Positions 54,419-64,000 of a stretch of 64,000 nt of DNA are shown here, piece after piece. The notes under the pieces were generated by a model that worked only from the letters and a program-made list of their open reading frames with translations, made no database searches and was not told the DNA's origin. Both the position numbers and the translations under genes were made by a program. Origin of the DNA: Cytospora piceicola (lineage: Eukaryota; Ascomycota; Sordariomycetes; Diaporthales; Cytosporaceae); the NCBI GenBank assembly GCA_023375675.1, contig JALQBC010000010.1, forward strand, positions 372,001-436,000, given 5' to 3'. Within the stretch, counting starts at the first letter, position 1; each line of letters starts with the position of its first letter.

Positions 54419-55714
54419 CTACAGGCATTGTGAGTAGTATGCGTTCGCATAGGTGCATGTAAATGGAGATGCACACGCCGTGGGGCCTGTCCACCCGTTT
54501 CCACCACACTGTCCCCAATGTGCCGCTGTAGCAATACTGGTAGACGTGGCAGAAGAGCTTGTATGCGTCGTGCTCGTTGCCAGAGTCGTCGCAGTACTAG
54601 CCGTCGGCACCGTCGTTCCAGCAGCCGCCGCAAGTAGACTCTGGACGGTATCATACGCAGGCTTGGTCGTCAGGTTTGCCCAGTAGAGGCAAGCATCGCC
54701 CTGGCCAGAGAAGGTGCTCGGGATCCAAGAGTATGCATCATCAAAATCCCAGACGGTTATGCCCACACAACCATCAACCGCAAGGCAGGCACTGGTAACA
54801 GAGCCGTAGTCGGTCGCCTGCTGAGCCAGACCGGCGGTCGTAGGCGGAAGGCTGCTGAAGCGGACATCAACCTCAGTGTACGCCGCTTCGATTCCGAGGG
54901 CGACGTAAGTATTAAGCTGGCTGGTGAGCGTCGACGCGCTAGGCGTTGACCCGACGATAAAGTGTCCCTGGAGACCCACGCCGTCTATCCTTGCGCCCGC
55001 AGCCTGGACCATCTTGATCAGGCTAACGGCTGCAGTCGCCTTGCTTCCAGGATAGTCGATATTATAGTCATTGTAGTAGAGTTTGGCATCCGGATCCGCG
55101 GCGGCAGCGGCAGAGAAGGCCAATGGGATGTATGAGGTGCCCATGGTATTGTAGAAGACACTGGTGCGGTAGGTACCGTCGTCTGCGAGGGCCTCATTCA
55201 CGACATCCCAGGCGTAGCATTGCCCCTTGTAGTGTCCAACCTCACTGGCGATGTGGGCCTCGATGGCCGCGGCTAGGGTGGCATTTGTCCAGGAGTCTGA
55301 GCTCACCCACGACGGGAGCTGGTTATACCAGATGAGATTGTGGCATCGAAGAATCTGTCCGTTGGACTCGGCCAAGTCTGTGACGACATCCCCCTGAGTG
55401 TACGAAAAGGAACCCTCCGTCGGCTCCGTGTATTGCCATTTCTGTGTGTTGCCTGGTGTGATCTGCCCGAATTCGTTGACATTGGATCTGGAAAGTCCTT
55501 GATGTTAGAGTCTGGTTGCTACACCTGCAGATTTCTTGAAGCTTGTATTTGAGACCTACAAAATAGAAACGTAGGCAGAGTCAGAAAGCTCAGAATTGTC
55601 TGTGGCCGAACCGAAGTAGAGCTTTCCAGCAGCTTTTGCAAGTTGATTGAGATTGGCGCTCACCCCACGGACGGCCAGCAGCACGCACGCAGAATAGGTT
55701 GTTGACAGATGCAT
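54419..55714 (-). CDS. Secreted endo-1,4-beta-xylanase, GH10 with C-terminal CBM1
   Basis: It cleaves internal xylan bonds outside the cell. Two exons, 55714-55560 and 55487-54419, join in frame across a 72-bp intron (donor GTAGGT, acceptor CCAG) to 407 residues. The junction restores [18 protein letters not shown], the conserved start of the barrel. Residues 1-20 are a signal peptide. Catalytic residues are acid/base E150 ([12 protein letters not shown]) and nucleophile E257 (YTEVDVRF). [11 protein letters not shown] and [12 protein letters not shown] end the GH10 domain at about 337. A Ser/Thr/Ala linker of about 35 residues leads to a CBM1 ([16 protein letters not shown] to SQCL, about 375-407) with four cysteines, which binds cellulose. 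A TATAAAT lies 83-89 bp upstream. Complete and apparently functional. Confidence 0.97.
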
Positions 55715-56681
55715 GTTGACTCAGATTATTGAGGAGTAATCAAAGACAGTATCAGAGGCTGACTTTGAAAGTGAGTGATGGCTTTCCGCTGAGGTGATTT
55801 ATACAAGTCCATCTCTGGACCAGGCGTTGCAACCAAGGCAACATCCCCTCAACTCCATGACCATGGTCACTAGGCGAACATGGTGCCATTCATCGGAAGA
55901 TGCTTTCAGACGTCCTGCACAATGAAGGGTCTATGCCTGATTCTGTACGGAGAAGAAAAATGGTCCAGCACCCACAGATTCATAAGTGGTTGAGAACACC
56001 ACTTAGCAATTCTCCACCAACCAACCGGAGGCTGCGCCGTTCCAAGAACGGAAGCATCAGCGTCCGTATACTTTACAGGAAGCTACTAGCAGACCCGTGA
56101 CTGTTGGATCGGTGGTCGAGCTGTAATCCCGTTCAAGCATCCACAAGAGTGATGCAATAGTTTCGAGAGGCCGCAATGAGAAGATTGTTTTCCCTCCCAG
56201 AGCTCCACTTCCCAATGCAGCGGCATCGGATAATATCTTTGTATGAGTTGCCGAGACTCCAAAACCAGATAGCTTGCAACCTTGGCCTTAATATTTCTCT
56301 GTTATACCCACAAGTGTCTCTGGATTATAGAAGGTTAGGACAATATCAAGTGGTGATAAGGTTCCAGGGGGTCTATTCGATTTTGTTGGGTTAAAGGTTG
56401 CGAGTTGTAAACGATAAAAAATAACAAAGGACAAAGGAAAATAAAAGGAATGATGGCTTCTCTGCTGAATCCCGCAGGCCAATGTAGCAAATGAGGTGTA
56501 AGTACATGATATAGCACGCTTCACAATCAAGAGTCGCGTGAACAGTTCAGTAGTCTGATAACACACATTAATAGGTATATATATAAAGCTTGCGCTACAT
56601 CATATCATACAGTATCTATATCCACACCTCCCATTACATCCAACACTAATTTATCGGCACAAACTTGTTATCATACCTCTC
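55715..56681. other. Intergenic: xylanase promoter and 3' flank of wall-protein gene
   Basis: It contains the xylanase TATA box (55797-55803, minus strand). I looked for XlnR-type GGCTAA sites on both strands and found no clear one. Frames at 55900-56100 and 56176-56566 have no recognisable content. The final 100 bp are probably the 3' UTR of the wall-protein gene. Confidence 0.6.
55797..55803 (-). promoter_or_regulatory. TATA box candidate for the GH10 xylanase gene
   Basis: The minus strand reads TATAAAT 83-89 bp upstream of the start codon, the standard position for highly inducible fungal hydrolase genes. Confidence 0.45.
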
Positions 56682-59600
56682 TTACATGAAAGCCATGAAC
56701 AGAGGGGCAAAGGCAGCCAGGACACCGAAGGTGACCTTGCCAGCGCCAGAGGCCTGGATGGGTCCTGAGGGGGTAGCGGAGGCGCTAGCTGAGGCGGATC
56801 CAGTACCGGTCTGGCTCGCAGAAGAGGCGGGCATGCTGACGAGAGCTCCGGAAGGACGGGGAGCGGTACCGTTGCTGGAGCCGGCGGGGCGGGGGATGCC
56901 AGAGGGGGCAGCAGCACCAGAGGGCCACGAGGGAGCGGAGAAAGCACCAGTGGAGACAGTGTAGATACCGCTGGAGACGACAGTGGCGGAAGAAGCCTTG
57001 GAGATGACTCCAGAAGCTCCAGGTCCGCTGGGCATGGAGCCGGCGCCGGAGGGGACGATCGCGGTGACGGAGGCACCGGTAACGGAGGCACCGGTAGCGG
57101 AGGGGACGACGACGCTAGAGCGGGCCGGGCAGTCGGTGACAGTGGGCGCGCACGAGGTGACGGTCTCGATGTCGGTAGAGTAAACGGTAGACTGGCCCAC
57201 TACGCTAGGGACAACACCGGTGCCAGAGACGGGAGAGCTAGACTCAACAGCCGGAGCAGAGGGGACGACGACGGTAGAGCTAGACTCAACAGCCGGGGCA
57301 GAGGGGACGACCGCGGTGACGGAGGCACCAGTAGCAGAGGGGACGATGACGGTGGAGCCAGACTCAACAGCCGGGGCAGAGGGGACGACCGCGGTGACGG
57401 AGGCACCGGTGGCAGAGGGGACGACGACGCTAGAGCGGGCCGGGCAGTCGGTGACTGTGGGCGCGCACGAGGTGATGGTCTCGATGTCGGTAGAGTAAAC
57501 GGTGGACTGGCCCACTACACTAGGGACAACACCGGTGCCAGAGACAGGGGAGCTAGACTCAACAGCCGGGGCGCTGGGAGCGGGAGCGCTGGACTCAACA
57601 ACCGGGGCGCTGGAGGCAGGAACCGAAGTGCCAGCAACGGGGACCGAGGTCTGAGCAACGGGGTTGGTAACGGTGACGCTCTCAACAACGGAAGCGCTGG
57701 ACACAACAACGCTGGTCACTGTAGAGCTCTCAACAGCCGGGGCGCTGGGAGCGGGAGCGCTGGACTCGACAACCGGGGCGCTGGAAGCGGGAACAGAGGT
57801 CTCAGCAACGGGAGCGCTGGTGGCAGGGACGCTGGACTCAACAACCGGGGCGCTGGAGGCGGGAACAGAGGTCTCAGCAGCGGGAGCGCTGGGAGCGGGA
57901 GCGCTGGACTCAACAACCGGGGCGCTGGAGGCGGGAACAGAGGTCTCAGCAGCCGGGGTAGTAGCGGGGGCGCTGGTAGCAGGAGCGCTGGACTCGACAA
58001 CCGGGGCGCTGGAAGCGGGGGCGCTGGTGGCAGGGACGCTGGACTCAACAACCGGGGCGCTGGAAGCGGGAACAGAGGTCTCAGCAGCGGGAGCGCTGGG
58101 AGCGGGAGCGCTGGACTCAACAACCGGGACGCTGGAAGCGGGAGCGCTGGTGGCAGGGACGCTGGACTCAACAACCGGGGCGCTGGAGGCGGGAACAGAG
58201 GTCGCAGCAGCCGGGGTAGTAGCGGGTGCGCTGGTGGCAGGGGCGCTGGTCACAACAGCGGATGAGCCAGTCTGGGTAGCAGCGACAGGGCAGACAGTGG
58301 TCGTGTCGGTGACGACAACCGTGGGCGCAGGGGTGGTGACCGTGGAGGGGATCGTGACGGTGGAGGTTGAGGCGCTAGTCAGGCTGGTCATGCTGACGGG
58401 GCTGGTGGCCGGGGGGATGGAGACGGAGGCGGATGAAGTAGCAGCGGCGGGAGTGGAAGTAATGCTGCCGGTGACTGGGGCGGCGGAAGACACGCCAGCA
58501 GTGGAAGCAGCGTTGCTGCCAGTCTCGGTGGCGGTAACCGGGCAGATGGTAGTGTAGGATGTGACCTCGGAGGTGACGACCTGCTGCGTGTACGAGGCGG
58601 GGCAGTTGGTGACGGAAGCGGCACAGCTGGTGATGGTGTAGACGTTGGTCTGAGTGACAGTGCTCTGGGTCATGCCGGCGGGGAAGGTGGTGGCGGCAGC
58701 GTCGGGAGATGAGGAGTCGACGGCAGAGATGCTGTTAGATGAGCCGGAGCCGGAGCCGTTACCGTTGCCAGACTTGACGCCGGAGCCGGAGCCGTTGCCG
58801 TTGTCGGAAGAGGGGGAAGTACCCTCGCGCCAAGACCACTGCTGCTGGCTACCCTCGCCAATGGAGACGGTGACAGTCTTGCTAGGAGCGGTAGCAATGG
58901 TGACGATGATGGAAGGAGCCAGGGACAGCAGCTCGATCTCCAGGATCTCGACGTCAACCTCGACGGCGACACCAGCAGTCAGAGCGAAAGACTCGACAGC
59001 AGAGACGGAGAGGCTGGTGGTCTGGGAGAACACGGTGGTGTACTCGAAGATGTTCACCCAGATGGCAACCTCAGCACCGGCACCCAGGTCGAGGTCAATG
59101 ATGTCGACCTCAGCAGAGATGCCAAGGCCAGCACGGAGACGAAGGGCGACGTTGAGCTCGACGTCCTCCTCAAGGGAGACGGAGGAGCCGATAGAGGAGG
59201 GCAGGGACTCGACAACGAGGCCGGCGAGGTTCTGGTTGATGATCTCCTTGCTGAGGATGTCAATCTCGATGTAGCATCCCTCGGCGAAGACAACGTTGAA
59301 GACGGTCTCGAGGTCGATAGCAGCAGAAACGGAGAAGATCAGGTCCAGAGCAATGCCGACGTTGATGTCGACCTCAGCCAGGCCGGGGATAGCAAGGTCG
59401 AGGGAGATGTCAGAGAGCAGCTCGATCGACTCAGAAACGGCAGCAGTGGCGTCAAGGGCCACCTTGAGGTAAGCCTGCACGCCACCAAGGTCGACCTTGA
59501 CGGTGGGGTTGAGGAGGAAAGTGTCCTCGACCTCCAGGTCGATGGAACCGACGAGGGCAGCCTCGGAGAGAGCAAGGCCGAGTTGCACGGCATCGTGCTC

Positions 59601-59868
59601 AGGGGTCTTGGGGGAGGCGACACTGTGATGCGGATGTTAGTATATCGAAGACTAGAAAGAAGACCCCCTCCCCACGGTCCAGTGATTTCACTTACCCGAC
59701 GTAGAGGATGTCATCCTTCCATGTCTTGCCGACGTCGTAGCTGCAACTGTGCATGGAGCGGACCTCGTTCTCCTGGGACCTGACTACCACGCTACCGGGC
59801 TGGACAGCGGGTTGTGCCTGGGCGGCACCGAGGAGCCCGGCGAGGGCTCCGAATTTTGAAAAATGCAT
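56682..59868 (-). CDS. GPI-anchored cell-wall protein with Ser/Thr/Pro/Ala repeats (adhesin-like)
   Basis: Two exons, 59868-59696 and 59622-56682, join across a 73-bp intron (donor GTAAGT, acceptor CACAG) to 1037 residues. Residues 1-19 are a signal peptide. About 36-340 form a Cys-poor, beta-rich domain alternating Val/Ile/Leu with Asp/Glu/Ser (VDINVGIALDLIFSVSA), conserved-looking but not one I can name. Next come wall-protein motifs (TSCAASVTNCPA, two copies of TSCAPTVTDCPARS) and a long repeat region (about 490-900) built on SSAPVVESSAPA and PSAPAAETSVPA units, sites for heavy O-mannosylation. The C-terminus, SGAGKVTFGVLAAFAPLFMAFM, is a GPI-attachment signal. The protein probably spans the wall and exposes the N-terminal domain. 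Repeat number is likely to vary between strains. No catalytic function is apparent. Confidence 0.88.
57190..58260 (-). repeat. Coding tandem repeats in the wall-protein gene
   Basis: Imperfect units of roughly 39-45 bp encode SSAPVVESS(A/V)PA(P/T)SAPA and are followed by two larger units (about 240-290 bp each) with TSCAPTVTDCPARSSVVVPS. High similarity between units at the DNA level favours slippage and unequal crossing-over, so the length is unstable. Confidence 0.85.
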
Positions 59869-61634
59869 TATGATTGTTGCTTGGGTTGTTTCGAAGAACT
59901 AAAGAGTGACTACTGCAAAAATGCAGTGAAAGGAGGGTAAAACAAGGAATGAATTAAACCCAAAAGACTCAACTAAACAACTCAGAGCACAAATGAGAGA
60001 CTGTAAAGAGGTGATGACCTGAAGTAAGGGAAGAAGAAACAAACCGATTGAAGAGAATCAACGGGCCTATTTGAAGGGTTTCCATCTCGTCGGGTGGTTC
60101 GTATGATGAGATGACAGTCGTTACCCATCCCCTCGGAGAGCCCACGTCCCAGCGGCCCACCTTACTAGGAGATCCAAATCTTGGGAGTGTGGCCCAAGTG
60201 CGATTCCACCTGGGGAGACGCTAGATGTGCATCCGTATGTCGATTGCCCCATCGCAGCCCTGTGGCAGAGACCAATGTTGACATGAATAATAGGAGGATT
60301 GACGGTCAGGTGCCGATCTGTATCTCATAGGCAGGATGGTTTGGCAGTTTGGCGGAGGGGGCCCCGCAGAAACACCATAGCCACTTGGCCGGAAATATCG
60401 AGCGTCGCCAGATTGCCTTGCGGACAGAGGCAATCACGAGGCAAAAACATGCTTATTCTCCATATAAAACAACCATACATCCATGTCGGGATTATAAAGA
60501 TAGATCGGAGATGGGCATGGTAATATGTCGCCTCCTAATCTGGTCGAACTTCGTCCCAGGTTAGCCAGCAGGCCCCGGAGCCCCTGCAAGCAATGAGATG
60601 GAGAGTGGAATATGCGTAGGGATGGCAGACGAAAGAGGAAATCCAAGGTGGAGGCGGGGAGCCTCACGACCCTCTCGGCCTTTTCATCCCTCCCCCACTG
60701 CCCCGAGTTGACCCCTGGATCGCCCGGTCCGTGAGTCGATCCTTTTGTGCCTGGGCGCACCGGCTGCACCGGCAGAACCGGGGGAGCAGAGGAGAGCCAC
60801 TGATAGACATCTTGGCGGGATGTGAGAGCCGCTTTTCCAGGGGTAATCACAGCTTGTCAGGCTTGTGTAGAGGATGAGAAGCATGCGGAACTTCTAGTTC
60901 GGCTGATCATCGAAGCTTCAATACCAAGTACAGCTCGCTGGATGGCCTCTCTTCCCCAGCCACTTTCACTTTTGATGGTGATGGTGAATGGGCGCCATAG
61001 TGCCTGTACGTTCTCGACGCCCCTTTGGCTTTTCGGATCAACCGGTATGGCCGTTCGGTGGTCGGCGTGAAGGGAACGTGGATGTGGATGGAGGTGGATG
61101 AAGGAAGGAAAACAAAAAGGGGGGGGGGGTGGTGGGGGGGAAAACGATGTTCCACAAGAATATGAAGCGAGAGAAAACAACACGAGATGTGGGAGCAAGA
61201 TGTCAAGACACTAACAGTATTACGGGCAAATTAAGCTGGTAGGCTGATAAGATGCTAAGCTAAGCTGCAGCTTCCCGTTTCTCAGCACGCGGTCCCCCTC
61301 CTTCCCCAGCGAGAAAAAGCAATACGGACAACTCAACGCAACGGCCACCGTTTGATCCGTCCGACCGTTTCTTAGCCACGAACCTGACCGCCTCCCACGA
61401 CCGAAAGTAAACAAACTGACAAAGAGTGCACACTGCACCACCACAACACATCGACCGAACTGGGCTGGGCCATCGTGGGTCAAGCAACAACTGAACTGGA
61501 CTTGACTGACTCGAGATTGTCGTAATTTCTACCACATGTTTGTTGTGTGTATGTAGAATGCGTATTGACAACCGTATCTAGTCCGCCCACAAGCCCGCAA
61601 AAGCCCACCCAAATTACACTCCAATAATACCATT
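59869..61634. other. Intergenic region between divergent wall-protein and F-box/ankyrin genes
   Basis: The 1.77-kb shared upstream region contains a G-run (GGGGGGGGGGTGGTGGGGGGG at about 61119-61139) and pyrimidine-rich stretches near both genes. Frames at 60434-60850 and 60857-61571 (minus) have low-complexity translations and no motif. No RNA gene recognised. Confidence 0.6.
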
Positions 61635-63191
61635 ATGTCAATTCCAATACCGCACCAATCCATTTTATCATGGCTCCCCACAGAGCTCATCATCCACATC
61701 CTGAGTGACTCTCACCTCCGCTCCCGAGATCGGGCCAATATTAGTCTGACCTGCCGCCTTTTTCACACCATCAATACCCCTATACTTTATACCGAGAATA
61801 TTCGCCACGGCAATTCCTCCTGTCTTTTTTGGGCCGCACGCCATGGACGAATTGGGACCCTGCAGAACGCTGTCGCCGCTGGTGCCCATCTTAACGTCTA
61901 CGGGTGGCTAGCTGAGGATGATGGGGATGAGGTGGATGATGACAACTCCGGCCGCGTTACCACCCCCCTCCATGTCGCCGCCAAGTATGGCCAGCGAGAA
62001 GTCGCAGAGTGGTTGATTGACAATGGCGCAAACATCAACGCGGCCAGCTACAAGTACTGCGATGCCCTGGTCATCTACTGGAGACAGTACTTCACGCCCG
62101 TGTGGCGTCCAGGTTGGACCCCTCTCTTTGCGGCACTGAACCACGAGCAGGCTTCGACCGCCGAGCTGCTTGTATCACGACGGGCCGAGTTGACGAACAT
62201 GCATACCGGGAGGAGGCAGCTCTTCGTTCCCGCCTTGCACGTGGCCGCGGCGAACGGAGTGTCGTCTGTCATCAGGCTTCTCTCCACCGCCGAGGATTTC
62301 GATGTCGGTTCACGCGATTTCAACGGCAACACTGCGCTTCACTACGCCTCTCAGTACTGGCCACAGGCAAAGGATGACCTGCAGCTCGCCTCCTCGCCTA
62401 TTCCACTGTTGCTCAGCCTCGGCGCCGATATCGAGTCTGTCAACAACCGCCTCCAGAACCCTCTGGTCCATGCTTGTTGGATGGGAAACTTCCGGGCAGC
62501 TACGCTGCTCGTCAAGGCCGGCGCCAACCCCAAGGCAGAATGCTACGTCCGCGAGGTTCAAAAGCTCGTGCGACCACTCTATCTTGCCTCCTTGTCCCGC
62601 TCTGACATCGCACGGCAGTCCGGCAGCGAACCTTACCAGGACGAGGCCGCATTGGAGGCCGCCCGCGCCGAGTTCTTCCAGGCCCTGTTGGCAACCGGCG
62701 TCAACGCCAACGACCGGCTGTCATACAGCCGTTCATTCGACATCCCGATGCTGCAGCGCGTGTGCCTCGATAACAACCACTTCGCCGCCAAAACTCTCAT
62801 CCAGGTCGCTGGTGCCGATGTCAACGCTACCGATGGGAAAGGACAGACCACGTTGCTGGGATACCTCAGGAACCTTGGTCAGAGGCCGAATTACAGCAAC
62901 ACCTCGCACGTCACTGGTGACATTCTAGCTTTGTTACTGAAGAGCGGGGCCAGGCTAGATATTTGCGATGGCAAGGGGACCGATGCATTGCAGTTGGCTC
63001 TTGACTGGGTTCTGACAGACAAGGACCCTTGGGGCTGTTTGCAGACAGTCTTGCGATGTGCAAACGCCTCCAATATTTCCGAGATGCGCGTGGTGGCTGC
63101 CATTGACTTTTGCTATGACCAACCCGCGGTTCCATCACAACGTGCTGTTGCTATGCTCCTTGATTTCCTGGAGGCCCATTGGATTCGTTGA
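61635..63191 (+). CDS. F-box and ankyrin-repeat protein
   Basis: An intronless frame of 518 residues, with ATG in a purine context after a C/A-rich leader. Residues about 9-50 (ILSWLPTELIIHILSDSHLRSRDRANISLTCRLFHTI would span this; key residues L-P-E-I-I-I-L...L-CRLF) form an F-box, which recruits SCF ubiquitin ligases through Skp1. Residues about 65-460 hold some eight ankyrin units, e.g. TTPLHVAAKYGQREVAEWLI, ALHVAAANGVSSVIRLL, NTALHYASQ and LLLSLGADIE. Such proteins pick targets for ubiquitination through the repeats; the partner is unknown. The family is large and expanded in filamentous fungi, so orthology cannot be given. No signal peptide or membrane segment. Confidence 0.9.
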   Translation: MSIPIPHQSILSWLPTELIIHILSDSHLRSRDRANISLTCRLFHTINTPILYTENIRHGNSSCLFWAARHGRIGTLQNAVAAGAHLNVYGWLAEDDGDEVDDDNSGRVTTPLHVAAKYGQREVAEWLIDNGANINAASYKYCDALVIYWRQYFTPVWRPGWTPLFAALNHEQASTAELLVSRRAELTNMHTGRRQLFVPALHVAAANGVSSVIRLLSTAEDFDVGSRDFNGNTALHYASQYWPQAKDDLQLASSPIPLLLSLGADIESVNNRLQNPLVHACWMGNFRAATLLVKAGANPKAECYVREVQKLVRPLYLASLSRSDIARQSGSEPYQDEAALEAARAEFFQALLATGVNANDRLSYSRSFDIPMLQRVCLDNNHFAAKTLIQVAGADVNATDGKGQTTLLGYLRNLGQRPNYSNTSHVTGDILALLLKSGARLDICDGKGTDALQLALDWVLTDKDPWGCLQTVLRCANASNISEMRVVAAIDFCYDQPAVPSQRAVAMLLDFLEAHWIR

Positions 63192-64000
63192 TTTTTGACT
63201 ATTGAGCATTTTGATCTGTTTTTTTTTTCTTCACAGCAGACCAAGTTTGACCCCCCCTCCCCTTTTTTTGATTTCTTTCTCGAACAGCAAAAGTAAGAGT
63301 TATGAGTATGTCTAACGACCTTTTCCATTATGGCTATTGTCTACCTTCATCTTCGAAGCACGTTTGGCATGGAGAATTAAGGTGGGCTGACCGCGAGACA
63401 TGACACAACGTTTTCGGGGCCTACACAGTAATAATTAACGATTGATGAATGCATTTTACATGGGATTTTGGAAGGGACGGCACCTGGGGTCTTGTGATAA
63501 TAGACTCGGACGGATAAAGAGGAGAGAAATCTAGAAGGGGAAACAGTCCTCATCTGCTTGTGTACCCTGTTGTTCATTGATTTTGAAGCACCAGTTTCGA
63601 GTAGAGGTGGGTTGGTTGGCAAGATATGAATCAGTTCCTTCAGAATCACTAACTCCAGACTGCAAATACTCATCAAATGACGTTGTTAGTTACACAGCTG
63701 TACCTGGAGATAACTAGACTATTGCCTGGTTCGCTTCTCGGAGTTTAGCTGCAGTGTACAACCTTCCGTGCTGACTTGACATAAGTACCATAGGTCAGTC
63801 AGCAGGGTACGAGGAGCTCCAATCGGATTTAGCGCGACACAAAGGCGCGAGACATCGCCGTCACCTTTGTTCTTTGAGGAATTATGAATACTATTTATAC
63901 TTGAGTATCCTCCTGTCATTCTTTCCAACAGCAAGATTTCAGCAACGCAGCAGAAGACGACGTCAAAGACTCAAAACCAGCAGAGCAAAGAAATTGATCA
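63192..64000. other. 3' flank of the F-box/ankyrin gene, no further gene seen
   Basis: Starts with T- and C-rich 3' UTR-like sequence (TTTTTTTTTCTTC near 63221). Minus-strand frames of 60-100 codons (63377-63676, 63719-63934) lack recognisable motifs. A gene could begin just beyond the window end, but nothing supports it here. Confidence 0.6.

Noticed and set aside
55715..56650. XlnR binding sites in the xylanase promoter
   Set aside because: No GGCTAA/GGCTAG match was found in either orientation within this interval by eye.
60434..61571. Several 85-138 codon frames between the wall-protein and F-box genes
   Set aside because: Low-complexity translations (Pro/His/Ser runs from G/C homopolymers) in a divergent promoter; no motifs.

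Overview
The window comes from a filamentous ascomycete (Pezizomycotina, possibly Eurotiomycetes). The evidence is short spliceosomal introns (51-107 bp, GTAAGT/GTGAGT-type donors), secreted plant-polysaccharide hydrolases including a GH10 xylanase with a fungal CBM1, a GPI-anchored wall protein, and large AT-rich blocks with the mark of repeat-induced point mutation (RIP): CpA/TpG is nearly absent, TpA is in excess, and CAA/CAG/TGG codons have become stops. I found no rRNA, tRNA or CRISPR array.

Bases 1 to about 29990 are one RIP-saturated graveyard of nested repeats with no living gene. They hold a Tad1/LINE-like retroelement (about 2850-13200, + strand; endonuclease, reverse transcriptase and RNase H motifs still legible), an un-RIPed hAT-type MITE inside it (3580-4031, 8-bp target duplication), a 4.3-kb hairpin-ended non-coding element with a 3.5-kb TTAC tetranucleotide core inserted into the RT domain (6898-11179, 6-bp duplication), an LTR retrotransposon (14388-21081, 5-bp duplication), further broken copies of the hairpin/TTAC element, and a second LTR element whose two 240-bp LTRs now face each other (28009-28248 and 28895-29134), showing an inversion with base-exact breakpoints.

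Bases 30000-36800 are gene-bearing: a secreted GH35 beta-galactosidase (-, 3 exons) and a PIN-like/auxin-efflux-family membrane carrier (+, 3 exons). A RIP-inactivated Ty1/copia element (36838-43418; two 150-bp LTRs, GAAGC duplication, a primer site matching the anticodon region of initiator tRNA) separates them from a secreted, intronless GH42 beta-galactosidase (-) and an aldo-keto reductase (+, 4 exons). A RIP-killed Fot1/pogo DNA transposon (49799-51677; 44-bp terminal repeats, TA duplication) follows.

The last 12 kb carry a carboxymuconolactone-decarboxylase-like gene (+), a frameshifted alpha/beta-hydrolase pseudogene (+), the GH10-CBM1 endoxylanase (-, 2 exons), a 1037-residue GPI-anchored Ser/Thr/Pro/Ala-repeat wall protein (-, 2 exons) and an intronless F-box/ankyrin protein (+).

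Functionally, the two secreted beta-galactosidases and the xylanase suit growth on plant cell-wall polymers. The genes are not in operons and no secondary-metabolite cluster is visible. The most novel material is the hairpin/TTAC element family and the inverted-LTR rearrangement.
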